NCBI GenBank assembly: GCA_001599355.1
Contig: BCGQ01000001.1
Coordinates: forward strand, 189,135-253,134
DNA from: Nakazawaea peltata
Lineage: Eukaryota > Ascomycota > Pichiomycetes > Alaninales > Pachysolenaceae
Length of the DNA stretch: 64,000 bases
Direction of reading: 5' to 3'
Shown here: positions 51,454 to 60,682 of the stretch, piece after piece
How the letters are laid out: each line of letters begins with the position of its first letter
Position numbering within the stretch: the stretch's first letter is position 1
Notes under the pieces: generated by a model
Database searches by the model: none
The model's input: the letters and a program-made list of their open reading frames with translations, nothing else
Told to the model about the DNA's origin: nothing
Program-made: the position numbers and the translations under genes

Positions 51454-53364
51454 TTACAGATTGGCATCAGCCTCGGCTTTTTTGTCTTCCACATCCTTCA
51501 ACAGGGCTTCGGTGTCGATAATGTAGTCACCATCTTCAGATTCCTTGACAAATCCTTGGGATTTCAACGTTTGGAACATGTCTTGAGGAACCCATCCCTT
51601 AGTAGCAATGAATGGAGTAGTAGAAATCTCTTGTTGATAAGCTTCGATTTTTTGGAAGTGGGCCTCCAAATCAGCTTCGGTGTACTTGGTTGGGAATTCT
51701 CCACCAACTAACCCATTCTCCAAATAAGATTCCCAGAATTGTTGTAAATTGACCATGGCACTTTCAACGTACAAATAGTCCTTCTCATTCTTGTTATCCA
51801 AGACGGCATTGTATGGAGATTTCAACAACTTGACCAGCGGAGAAATGGCTCCTAACAAGTCTCTTCTACGTTCGTTCAAGGCAAATTCCCACATGAACTG
51901 ATTTCTGGTTCTATTGTACATGAATTCATACTGTTGTTTCTCTACATCGTCCATCTCTTCGAAGTTTTCGACATCTTCCTTCAAATTGTAGATCTTTGGA
52001 CCTTCGTAAGAGATGAAACTTGGGTAAGCTTGCATGATGAAAGGTTTGATACAAGAGCTTTCGAAATCCAAAATGTATGGTTTATCATCTTTGACAATGA
52101 TATTCATTGGATCTAAGTCTGGGTGGAATAATCTGTTGGCCCATAAAGCATCGGAGTTTGGCAATTTATCGGATTTGGTATTGAATAAAACTTCAGAGAG
52201 CTTCAAGAAGTTCTCATAAACTTTGATAGCATCTTTTAAAAGATCGACATCCTCAACTACAGAAGCTGAATCGGCATCAGCCAGAGCAATTCTTCTTTTA
52301 TAGTTCTCCAATTCAACATTGGCAATCGATTTCATGATATCGACTGGGTTATCGAATGGACCGCAAATCTTTTGGTAATCTTCCTTGTTTAAGAATTTCT
52401 TATTTCTATAGTAGGTTCTCTCTACAGAAGGACCAATTCTCCAGCGTCCTAACAAATCAACATCGGTTTCACCTTCATAAGGTTCCTTGGATTGTAACTC
52501 AACATCGACATCGTCTTTGAAATACAAAGAACCAGCTTGGTTGAATTCTACAGAAGCAATCGACTTTTGGATATCAGCAATTGGGTCCAAGACTTTCTTG
52601 AGAATTGTCTTAGAGTCTGGATTGGTAAAATCGCTAACCAATGGGTTCCAATCTTTCATCAAAAGAGACCCATCGATGAATTCCATAAGAATGAAAGGTG
52701 TCTTCAAAGCGTTCTCTGAATCAGTAGCATAACATAACACTTTTGGGACATTCAACCTCAATTTCAATTGAGCAAAGTCCATAGTTGCAACCTCACTCTT
52801 AATCTTTTGCAGCTTGAATAATTCAGACTCCATTGGGTATGGAATTCTTAAGACATAAGACTTGTCGGTGGAAGTCTCCAACTTGTAAACTCTATGATGC
52901 TTACCTTCATGAATACTGGACATTTGCTTGATATGGATCTTATCGTTCGGGTTGATGATACCAACAGTGTCCAAAGTGACGTTTTGAGGTAAAACTTTGA
53001 TGTTGTCCACCAAAGTCTTCGGTGGTAACGGCTTGATAACCTTTAAATCCGGGGATAAATGACGACTTGTCTCTCTTGATTGCTTGACCAATTCCTGTAA
53101 AAGATCGGTAGCACCTTCAATGGAGAATCTTGTGACTCTCTTCAGTTTCTCCAGCTTGTCATTTTTCATCCAAGTTCCCCAAGTGTATTGGAAGAAAGCA
53201 TCTCTCTGTGGATCATTTTCATCGGTGAGCTTGGTGAAGACTGGCTCAACTTTAGGGGTCGAAGATTGGAATCTTAAAGAGCGGGAAGTAGCAACACCGA
53301 CTTTGATCAATGAGCTTCTTCTCAAAGACAAGGAAATAGGGTTTCTAATGGCACTTCTCAACAT
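51454..53364 (-). CDS. AIM9: Mitochondrial Aim9-like aminoglycoside-phosphotransferase-fold protein
   Basis: This 636-residue protein has a basic, Ser-rich N-terminal mitochondrial presequence (MLRSAIRNPISLSLRRSS) and an APH/ChoK-type kinase fold. That fold shows VYKLETSTDKSYVLRIP (ATP-binding strands), FILMEFIDGSLLMKDW (hinge), WANRLFHPDLDPMNIIV (catalytic loop with HPDLDPMN) and the YILDFESS metal-binding Asp. These match yeast Aim9/Fmp29, whose loss raises mitochondrial genome instability; the substrate is unknown. ATG 53364 is chosen, since the codon three upstream is GTG. Confidence 0.92.
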   Translation of the reverse strand: MLRSAIRNPISLSLRRSSLIKVGVATSRSLRFQSSTPKVEPVFTKLTDENDPQRDAFFQYTWGTWMKNDKLEKLKRVTRFSIEGATDLLQELVKQSRETSRHLSPDLKVIKPLPPKTLVDNIKVLPQNVTLDTVGIINPNDKIHIKQMSSIHEGKHHRVYKLETSTDKSYVLRIPYPMESELFKLQKIKSEVATMDFAQLKLRLNVPKVLCYATDSENALKTPFILMEFIDGSLLMKDWNPLVSDFTNPDSKTILKKVLDPIADIQKSIASVEFNQAGSLYFKDDVDVELQSKEPYEGETDVDLLGRWRIGPSVERTYYRNKKFLNKEDYQKICGPFDNPVDIMKSIANVELENYKRRIALADADSASVVEDVDLLKDAIKVYENFLKLSEVLFNTKSDKLPNSDALWANRLFHPDLDPMNIIVKDDKPYILDFESSCIKPFIMQAYPSFISYEGPKIYNLKEDVENFEEMDDVEKQQYEFMYNRTRNQFMWEFALNERRRDLLGAISPLVKLLKSPYNAVLDNKNEKDYLYVESAMVNLQQFWESYLENGLVGGEFPTKYTEADLEAHFQKIEAYQQEISTTPFIATKGWVPQDMFQTLKSQGFVKESEDGDYIIDTEALLKDVEDKKAEADANL

Positions 53365-53596
53365 TTTGATCACCTTGTAACGAGCTTCTTTATCATCTCT
53401 CGCTGTGACGATGAAATTTTTTTCAATGCCATCGGATCCGAGGTCGTGCAGAATAACGCAATTTTAATTTCGTATTTCGTAATTTGCTAAAGATAATTCT
53501 GGATTATCTTGAAGGGAAATATTTGTAATACGCTCAAGATATCTATTCGTAATAAGCTCAATAAAGGTCGTGTATATACTACAAACTTATATAGAT

Positions 53597-55927
53597 TCAT
53601 GCTAAATATTCATAACTATCTCCATTAACACGATTCAAGTACTCCTTCTCTATCAAGGAGTCAATGCATTTCTTGATATCGCTGACAGTAGGATTGAATC
53701 TAGAATGAGATTGCTGGACCACCTCAGTGATAAGTGCCCCATGTTTGAGCACTTTTCTCAGCTTCATAATTCTCACAATACAAGCTTGCAAGAAATTCTT
53801 ACGATCTTCGTCGATTTCTCTTTGAGTATCGGAGAGTTCTTGCTTCGATTCGATCTTTAATGGATGATCCATCTTCACCTTGATCTTCTTGGATCTGTAT
53901 TCCGATACCACTGTGTATTTAGTAGAAGGTTTACCAGCAAATTCTGGGCCTGGTGGAGATTGGTTCAAAAGCTTGAATTTGACCAATGGCAGAATAGATC
54001 CTTCCAAATATTCTGGAGTCAAATCGGTGATCTCCAACAATTCTTCAAAACTATAAGTATCCTTCTCATTGAATGGTAAAATAATCGCCATTTGGAACAC
54101 AGTCATAGTCAAGATAAATGGAGGCTTTCCAGGTCTTGATAAGTTAGCCTTGACTTCACCACGACAATGATTCCAAATCCATTTCAATTGTCTACCAGAA
54201 TGTTTCTGATTGTATAATTTTTCGAACTTTTCTTGTGTAGGTAACAATTCTTTTGGTAAAGTGAATGGTAGTTTCCATGCTGGGAATGGCCACATCATTT
54301 CTGCAAGAACATAGACGGTGAAATCTGGAACGATGTTTTTATCACCATCTTCTTCGACCATTTCTTTGAATTTGGCACGTAATTCTTGCGATTGTTGCAT
54401 ATCCTGGAACATTTTAGTCATCTTCGAAGTATATTCCATACTGTTCTCTTGGTTCAATTTCTGAATTACTAATTCTTCTTCTCCATTAGAACTTGCCGTG
54501 TTGAAGATCAATCTTCTTGCTAATAATCTACGGTAATGAGTCTCAAACGAATCCTTATCTTCGATGAATTTGAATACTGTCATCAAATCATCAATAGACA
54601 TATCAGCAGTTGTGGTATCTCCTTCTTTACTTCTCTTCTTCAAAAGAACATCACTATATCTAGCCAATAATTCTGGGGTTCTCGATTGAGATTTTGGAGT
54701 TGGAGTCAGAATAGGATTCTTATTAATGAAACTTCTAGAAGCATTGTCCAACGATTTGACAAAAAGACTATGTTTCTTGAAAGATTCCTCGACAACATGT
54801 TCAAACTTTCTATAGATCAGTAAAACAGTCTTAACATACAGTTTGGAGTCGACTTGACCATTCTTCAGGTCCGGATTTCCCAGAGTTTTGATCTTCAATT
54901 CCTGAATAGCATTCAAACCTTGTTGCTTGACATATTCCTCGAACTTGACTAAAAGTGGATCCAAAGTTGCAGGAACTCTTTGCAAAAGAGTATACATTCT
55001 TTGAATATCTTGCAATTGACCATGATCCAATAATTCAGGGAACAGTTTATACATGGCTTCACAATGCGTGTCGATTAAAACCTCATTCAAAACATCAGCC
55101 AATGGTTTCCTAGTATGATCATCTAAAATCAAATTGGCTCTGGAAGTCTCTTCGGCTATCCTAGACTCGGCTCTAATCATATAATCGATGACGTTATTAT
55201 TTGCTAAGAATTCATTGCTCTCACGTGTATAGAACTCCCTAGTCACCAGTAAGAATGGCTCCTCGAAGTATTGCATATAAACAGTCAAGTTAGACTTTCT
55301 CAAATCGTTGATATCGAAACCTAAATGGACAAATGATTTGATCAGTAAAGGTAAATTGACGTTACTATCGGTTCTATTCAATCTTTGTTGTCTAATCTCT
55401 TCCAAAATCTCATCCATTAAGAAGGTTAAGTTCTTCTGGAACATCTCTTCCTTCCATTTCAACAAGCAAAGAGTATTAACGTCGAAAATATCACGCCGTC
55501 CATCACTTCTCTCCTTCTGTACCCAATATCTGTTCATATAATCGAAGATATTATTCAAGTATCCAGCCCCAATAGTGTATCTTTTCCAAGTCCTGACGTA
55601 GAAATCCAAGAATGACTCGTTTTCATTCTTCACCAAGCTCCTTACGTAACCTTCTAAATAAGTATTCAACTTGGTGTAAATCTCTCCACCTACTAATAAC
55701 AGGGCAGGACCACCGAAACCAGAAGCGCCGGTGGCGTTGTTGTTCTTCTGATCATCTTGATGAGGTGACCGTGACTTGTTTATGCAGTAATCATAGATGG
55801 CGGTATATACGTTCATGTACATTGTGGGACTAACGTCTTCGCCTAAGATTGATCCCAAACCAGGTTCGACAAACGCCCAAGTGGCCGAGAGATCTTCAGA
55901 TCTCGAGACGGATATCGAATCAGACAT
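53597..55927 (-). CDS. CDC53: Cullin Cdc53 (SCF ubiquitin ligase scaffold)
   Basis: This 776-residue cullin-1 orthologue bridges Skp1/F-box proteins at its N-terminus to Rbx1/Hrt1 at its C-terminus. The N-terminal WAFVEPGLGSIL and cullin repeats, the ARRLIFNTASS and SMEYTSKMTKMFQD cullin-homology blocks, and the winged-helix end SRFNPTVSDIKKCIDSLIEKEYL are all present. The Rub1/Nedd8 acceptor lysine is Lys722 in IVRIMK. It ends YEYLA, as in most cullins. The frame opens upstream at TTG; ATG 55927 is used. Slightly shorter than the yeast protein (815). Expected to be essential for G1/S progression. Confidence 0.96.
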   Translation of the reverse strand: MSDSISVSRSEDLSATWAFVEPGLGSILGEDVSPTMYMNVYTAIYDYCINKSRSPHQDDQKNNNATGASGFGGPALLLVGGEIYTKLNTYLEGYVRSLVKNENESFLDFYVRTWKRYTIGAGYLNNIFDYMNRYWVQKERSDGRRDIFDVNTLCLLKWKEEMFQKNLTFLMDEILEEIRQQRLNRTDSNVNLPLLIKSFVHLGFDINDLRKSNLTVYMQYFEEPFLLVTREFYTRESNEFLANNNVIDYMIRAESRIAEETSRANLILDDHTRKPLADVLNEVLIDTHCEAMYKLFPELLDHGQLQDIQRMYTLLQRVPATLDPLLVKFEEYVKQQGLNAIQELKIKTLGNPDLKNGQVDSKLYVKTVLLIYRKFEHVVEESFKKHSLFVKSLDNASRSFINKNPILTPTPKSQSRTPELLARYSDVLLKKRSKEGDTTTADMSIDDLMTVFKFIEDKDSFETHYRRLLARRLIFNTASSNGEEELVIQKLNQENSMEYTSKMTKMFQDMQQSQELRAKFKEMVEEDGDKNIVPDFTVYVLAEMMWPFPAWKLPFTLPKELLPTQEKFEKLYNQKHSGRQLKWIWNHCRGEVKANLSRPGKPPFILTMTVFQMAIILPFNEKDTYSFEELLEITDLTPEYLEGSILPLVKFKLLNQSPPGPEFAGKPSTKYTVVSEYRSKKIKVKMDHPLKIESKQELSDTQREIDEDRKNFLQACIVRIMKLRKVLKHGALITEVVQQSHSRFNPTVSDIKKCIDSLIEKEYLNRVNGDSYEYLA

Positions 55928-56343
55928 TGTGGATTGTAGCAGCGATCTATTCAACAAAAGCCAATTGATCAAAGGTTATGGTACTGACCGGTGTGTTTGT
56001 AATGAGTTATTGCTTTGATTTTGCTTCAAGAAATTCGAGTTAGCGCTGGAGAAGTGAGCGGGAGGTGAGGGCGAGGGAGAGGGCGATTGTTTTTGCCTTC
56101 CTGATTTGGAAGGGCAGATATTGAAACTATAGGGAAAATACAGGCAAATATAGGGCAACTATAGGGCAACTATAGGGCAACTATAGGGCAACTATAGGGA
56201 ATTACAGGGCAGCTACAGGGGGAAATAGGGCAAATAAAGGGCAACTACAACAGCTACTAAAGTGATCAGAAATTGGTCATGAATTGGTAAGGTCGGTGAA
56301 TTGGTCATGAATTGATTAAGTGGTCAGTCTACTTATCTATATC
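55928..56343. repeat. CDC53-SRF1 intergenic region with 11-bp tandem repeat
   Basis: Four perfect copies of ATAGGGCAACT at 56150-56193, flanked by decaying relatives (GGGCAGCTACA, GGGCAAATAAA, GGGCAACTACA) to about 56248. The remainder is the CDC53 leader and promoter and a small TTGGTCATGAATTG duplication (56274-56316). No gene is seen. Confidence 0.75.
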
Positions 56344-57468
56344 TCATCTATGAAATGGTGATACCGGCGTAGAAACCTTCTCAACTACCCTCAATATACT
56401 AATAGTAAACGTAACTACCCACATACATAACATAGTAAAGAGAAACAGGGCAAGTCCTCTTTGTCTATTACAAATTGCCCCTAGTACAAGATCATCGTTT
56501 TCATCAGACACACAAACCCATCTGTCATCGAATAAAGTATTGAACAGTAACGAAAGATTCAGAGACGAGAATATGATGAACAATAAATCGAGTAAAATTA
56601 ATCTCAATTTCAGCATGGGATCACGTAATCCTAAAGGTCTACCACCGAATTCATCTCTAGCAATGAATAAGAGGTAAAGTATAGCGACACTCTGCACCGA
56701 AATCAGCATAATCGTACTAGGTTGTTGTCCTATAGTATAACTACCGTCATAAGTTCTATTTGAGAGGACAAATATCCTCACCAGAAGTCCTAATGCTACC
56801 AGAGATAGCACCAACTCAAATATACGGAAAAATAACGGCACGTATGGGTTATTTAAAAGGATTCTTTTCAATGTGCTTTGAAGATCATTTCTTTTCAGTG
56901 TAGACATCCAATAACCTGCTTTGGATCTATGTCTGAGTTTCGCATTATCGTTTTCTTCTTGCTCTCTGTTGAATGAGAACCATTGTCTTTTCTGTTTTTC
57001 ATTCAAGTTGGAATAAGGTGATATATCTGGAGTGTCATTAATAAAAGTCATTCGTAATCTTTCGTCACCACCCCATTTCCCTTCTAAATCTGCTTGTAAA
57101 TCTGTCCATGATACTGTCTCATCACTATTACCATCATGATATTGTTGATATTCCACCTGGTCCTTGGGGTACAGACTACCAGCATGTATTGTATGCAACA
57201 AATCCTCCCAATCACCTCCGATAGACTTCAAAAATGGGTCTCCCTTGGCATTCAGTTTCTCTTCATCGTTGAAATAACATTTAGCCAACTTTTCTAATGC
57301 ATATGGAGGCACAACTCTTATATCATGACGATATTTGTTGGAGAAATGACGTTCTATTTCAGGTGCCTCTGGAACATCGGGGATTCTTCGCACATGATCA
57401 TTCTTATGCTCTATTACGGAGCTCAGAGTGCTTCTAGAGTCTACCTTATGAGTATCACCCAGACTCAT
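56344..57468 (-). CDS. SRF1: Srf1-like regulator of phospholipase D
   Basis: This 374-residue protein has a soluble, charged N-terminal half, a KAGYWMSTLKRND segment, then four membrane helices in residues about 215-365. Shared blocks with yeast Srf1 include PYVPLFFRIFELV, QPSTIMLISVQSVAILYLLFIARDEF, GRPLGLRDPMLK and LLFNTLFDDRWVC. Srf1 is the membrane partner that activates the phospholipase D Spo14 in S. cerevisiae. Somewhat shorter than the yeast protein (437). Start is the first ATG after a stop. Confidence 0.85.
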   Translation of the reverse strand: MSLGDTHKVDSRSTLSSVIEHKNDHVRRIPDVPEAPEIERHFSNKYRHDIRVVPPYALEKLAKCYFNDEEKLNAKGDPFLKSIGGDWEDLLHTIHAGSLYPKDQVEYQQYHDGNSDETVSWTDLQADLEGKWGGDERLRMTFINDTPDISPYSNLNEKQKRQWFSFNREQEENDNAKLRHRSKAGYWMSTLKRNDLQSTLKRILLNNPYVPLFFRIFELVLSLVALGLLVRIFVLSNRTYDGSYTIGQQPSTIMLISVQSVAILYLLFIARDEFGGRPLGLRDPMLKLRLILLDLLFIIFSSLNLSLLFNTLFDDRWVCVSDENDDLVLGAICNRQRGLALFLFTMLCMWVVTFTISILRVVEKVSTPVSPFHR

Positions 57469-58403
57469 ATCGTTGATCAGGTCTTCTCGAGTTCTTTTCT
57501 TAAGTTCTCTTCTTTACACAAATCCATCTAGCAAACGTTAAAGAAAACACATGCATAAATTAGTGTTAGTATTGCTGTAGGGAATTCGTAAAATGCTGTG
57601 GAGATTAGCGAGCCAAAAGGGGAATGGTAGGGAGATGGTAAAGGGGGAAAAGGGAGGTGGGAATGAGGGAGGGGGAGGGGGGTTGAGTGGGGTCAGTAGT
57701 GATTGGAAGTAATGGAGTGGAATTATGACTCAATTAGTATGCAGGTCCAATTACAGACTGATCTTGGTATCTTAAACCGATGTGTCCGATGGAATCTGTC
57801 GCTCATCCCTTCCCATCCCTATCTAAATATGGACACCATCTCTCCGATAAATCCCCTGAGATTGAAGCTATTTTTAGATTAAACAAGATACAAAAGCATT
57901 CGGCATGAAGCGAGTCAAAGTCACAGAATCAACAGAACCTCCTGTACCAACAAATCTCCAAATCTTAATCTCATAGCATGTGATCTCAACTCTTGAAAAG
58001 GGATAAATTCAGCCGCTCGTTTTCCCTAACAAATTTTAAATAGAGGCGCATTTTCACAGAGATGACACCCGCAGCGCGTGAATTTCTGTTTTGCTTGCGG
58101 CGGAGCAGGCGTTAATCCAGGGGCAAAAAGAAGCTTCGAGTCATCAGGGCTGAAACGTTCGGGCACGAAACATTGCATCTCCAAATACTCCAGAAACCCA
58201 ACATTGCGGGAATCATATCCTAAACGGTACACCCTTTACAAAAATTACTCTTCTTTCTCACCATTTGAAATTAGGCCCATGCAGGTGGTGGTTTTCTATT
58301 TTTTGTTAACAAATCCACTATAAAGATAGAGGCAAAGAAGCTCATCATCGAGATTATCTACGTTATTTTAAGCCACTGATATCGGAGATCTTCTAATAAT
58401 ACA
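57469..58403. promoter_or_regulatory. Divergent SRF1 / YDL183C-like intergenic region
   Basis: A 935-bp region. A very G-rich section on the plus strand (57640-57695, several runs of three to six G) could form G-quadruplex-like structure. A lone TACTAAC on the minus strand (57567-57561) has no matching donor. An 81-codon open frame (58078-58323) shows no family resemblance. Nothing else is seen. Confidence 0.4.
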
Positions 58404-59303
58404 ATGATCGGTCTTAGAAACGTTAGATATATTAATTTGAGGTCGGTTCAAGCTGCTAGGGGTTATAGCGTACCTTCTACCTCTGGGGTAGATAAGGCGC
58501 CTATCCATTTCAATGCCATTCCATTGACATCGAAGAAAAGTTTCATCATATTGAACCATTTGAAACCATTACAGAAGTCTGGAGAATTGACTTTCATTGA
58601 TAAGCTGGTCGATAAGGCCACTTTACTGTGGAAGAAGTTCCAATCTTCCGAGGTCAACGTTAATAAACGTATTGTTGCTTTAATCGATTCACTGTTGCTG
58701 AAGATTCCATGGGATGAGCATCTGTTGAGATCTGTGACTTCTCTTGATAAGTTAACTAAAGAGATGAAGTTGGCTGATTCGGGTAATGTTGTTGAATCTG
58801 AGAAGAAATTACTGATCTCACTTTTCTACCCATCCTCAATTACTTCTGAATCATCTATCAAGGCTCAATTACATAACTACACCACTGAAGGTTTGAGACA
58901 ACATAATAGAAATCTCTTATTATGTTTAGTACTGCTCCCATTTACTGTTCCATTTATCATTTTACCTGTGGTTCCAAATATTCCTGGGTTTTATCTCTGT
59001 TATAGACTGTGGTGTCATTATTCTGCATCTCAAGGTGCCAAACACTTGAAATTATTATTGAAGAATGACAGTTTAACTTTCCAGAAATTGGACAAAAATA
59101 CCCTTGCATTGTACAATTCCACTAGTGATGCTCAAATTAAGAAGAATTTACAAGCTTATCATGGTGATTCCCATTCAGAGCAAGAGGTTTTGTTATTAGG
59201 AGAAGATGTGGTGGATAAACTCTGTGACAATTTCCTGTCTCCAGATTTAGCACATGAACTTAAATTGGCATTGAAACAAGAACGTTCAAGACTTTGTAAA
59301 TAA
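58404..59303 (+). CDS. Mitochondrial K+/H+ exchange-related protein (YDL183C-like)
   Basis: This 299-residue protein belongs to the Mit_KHE1 family, represented in yeast by YDL183C. It has an Arg-rich N-terminal presequence (GLRNVRYINLRSVQAARGYS), IHFNAIPLTSKKSFIILNH, and one or two membrane helices around residues 170-200. These run into PNIPGFYLCYRLWCHYSASQGAKHL, the family's best conserved block. The family is linked to potassium/proton exchange across the inner mitochondrial membrane, though whether the protein is the exchanger is not settled. Confidence 0.87.
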   Translation: MIGLRNVRYINLRSVQAARGYSVPSTSGVDKAPIHFNAIPLTSKKSFIILNHLKPLQKSGELTFIDKLVDKATLLWKKFQSSEVNVNKRIVALIDSLLLKIPWDEHLLRSVTSLDKLTKEMKLADSGNVVESEKKLLISLFYPSSITSESSIKAQLHNYTTEGLRQHNRNLLLCLVLLPFTVPFIILPVVPNIPGFYLCYRLWCHYSASQGAKHLKLLLKNDSLTFQKLDKNTLALYNSTSDAQIKKNLQAYHGDSHSEQEVLLLGEDVVDKLCDNFLSPDLAHELKLALKQERSRLCK

Positions 59304-59664
59304 TTAATCAACTCGACTGTACTAATTGTATCCCCAACTGTACTTTAACTCTTCTACCAGATGTTAACCCCCTTCTTATGTAGTGATTTCCTTATTTGGA
59401 AAACAAAGTCACAGAGCAAAAATCTGAATTTAGTGCGCTTGTCCCCATCTTTCGTACAAGCGAAGGCCGAGCATCAGAAGCTTGCGCACCTACCTCAACA
59501 ACTGGTCGTGCACCGAATCCCAAATCCCCCACCATCACAAGATTAAAATTTTTCTCATACATTCCAAGGAAGGAAAATTTTTCTTATTTAATTTTCAACG
59601 ATTCCTTATTTCTTTTATATTTCTTTTACTTTTTTTTCTACTATCACCATTTAAACCATTTACA
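59304..59664. promoter_or_regulatory. RPL41: RPL41 promoter region
   Basis: This 361-bp stretch precedes RPL41. A/T-rich sequence with long T runs and pyrimidine-rich leader directly upstream of the ATG fits a ribosomal protein promoter. Three overlapping small open frames cover it but look like noise. Confidence 0.45.
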
Positions 59665-59742
59665 ATGAGAAATAAGTGGAGAAAGAAGAGAGTTAGAAGA
59701 TTAAAGAGAAAGAGACGGAAGGTTAGAGCTAGATCCAAATAA
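59665..59742 (+). CDS. RPL41: 60S ribosomal protein L41 (eL41), 25 residues
   Basis: A 25-codon frame encodes MRNKWRKKRVRRLKRKRRKV followed by RARSK, almost identical to eukaryotic eL41 (yeast MRAKWRKKR...). It is the smallest ribosomal protein, a single basic helix that bridges the ribosomal subunits near helix 44. Asn replaces Ala at residue 3. A longer overlapping open frame reads through it in frame from upstream, but the internal ATG gives exactly the family length. The upstream T-rich leader supports independent expression. Confidence 0.96.
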   Translation: MRNKWRKKRVRRLKRKRRKVRARSK

Positions 59743-60682
59743 GCGGACAAATAGACAGTGCGATTGAATTGGTATCTTGATGGTTTATTCTATTGGGATC
59801 TGATTCAATTGTGTCGAGCAGGATTTCTTTTCAGAATGGAAATCATCAATTATAAACGGTTATATTTGAACTGATATGAAATTGGTTTCGAAGAATCTGT
59901 GTTACTGCTATGCTTGTGGATCAGCTGAATAATGCCTTCTGTCATGGAATTGTTTATTTGGTTATGTTATAGGTTATCAGTGTTATGGGTACATTGAAGT
60001 TGGATTTATATTTGGATTGAATATGATCGGATGATTATCATTGTGTTGAGTTTTACTGTTTCGACCATTGTTTAATTTTCTATGATCTATGTTCTTAATT
60101 CTTGCCATATAGTCTTTATTTATTTGATTGAGATTATATGGTGATGTTGATTTACTTAGTGGATTAAGGTTGCTATATAATTTTGGTTGATAATAAATAT
60201 TGTTGTCCGCAATAAAATGGTGTAGAAAGTGCTGTAGTGTAGTATTGAAGTGATTAGGTTGAAGTGATTAGGGCTGTGATTGCGGTTATTGTAGTGTCGA
60301 GGTTATTGTAGTGCGAAGATTGGTTTGAATTGTGGTGTAGTGGTGGTTGTTAGTCTCAGTGTTGGTGTTTCGATACTCTGTGTCGGTTCCACTGTCGGTT
60401 TTGACTATCTTAGCATCTCATACACTACCTTTAAGCGAAATCGCTGCTCTCTTCCTCTCTCTTTTTCTCTTGCTCCCGCTCACTCGCTGTCGCTCGCTCG
60501 CTGACTGCTTAATGGTCGTGCACACTCAATTCCAATTTCGTTATCTCAATTTCGGTGGCTGCTTAAGACGAAAAAGCTGAGAAATTTTAAGAAACCTTAA
60601 CTTAATTAGACAATCACGCCGTCGAATTATTAAAGAGAATTGAGATTGCAATCAATCTAATTGATTAGTCTATACTTCAAAA
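59743..60682. promoter_or_regulatory. RPL41-VMA1 intergenic region
   Basis: A 940-bp region. The 59750-60330 part is T/G-rich with many GTAGTG and TGGTTG words and a duplicated GAAGTGATTAGG (60247-60271). Close to VMA1 is a pyrimidine-rich CTCTTCCTCTCTCTTT tract, then GCTCACTCGCTGTCGCTCGCTCGCTGAC (60476-60505). No gene or tRNA is recognised. Confidence 0.45.

Noticed and set aside
57561-57567. Minus-strand TACTAAC upstream of SRF1 as a 5' UTR intron
   Set aside because: An AG follows, but I found no GTATGT, GTAAGT or GTGAGT donor further upstream, and the sequence after the AG starts a short frame that does not join SRF1.
59396-59668. 90-codon frame overlapping the RPL41 leader
   Set aside because: Low-complexity Phe/Tyr/Leu translation of the T-rich leader; the real product is the 25-codon RPL41.
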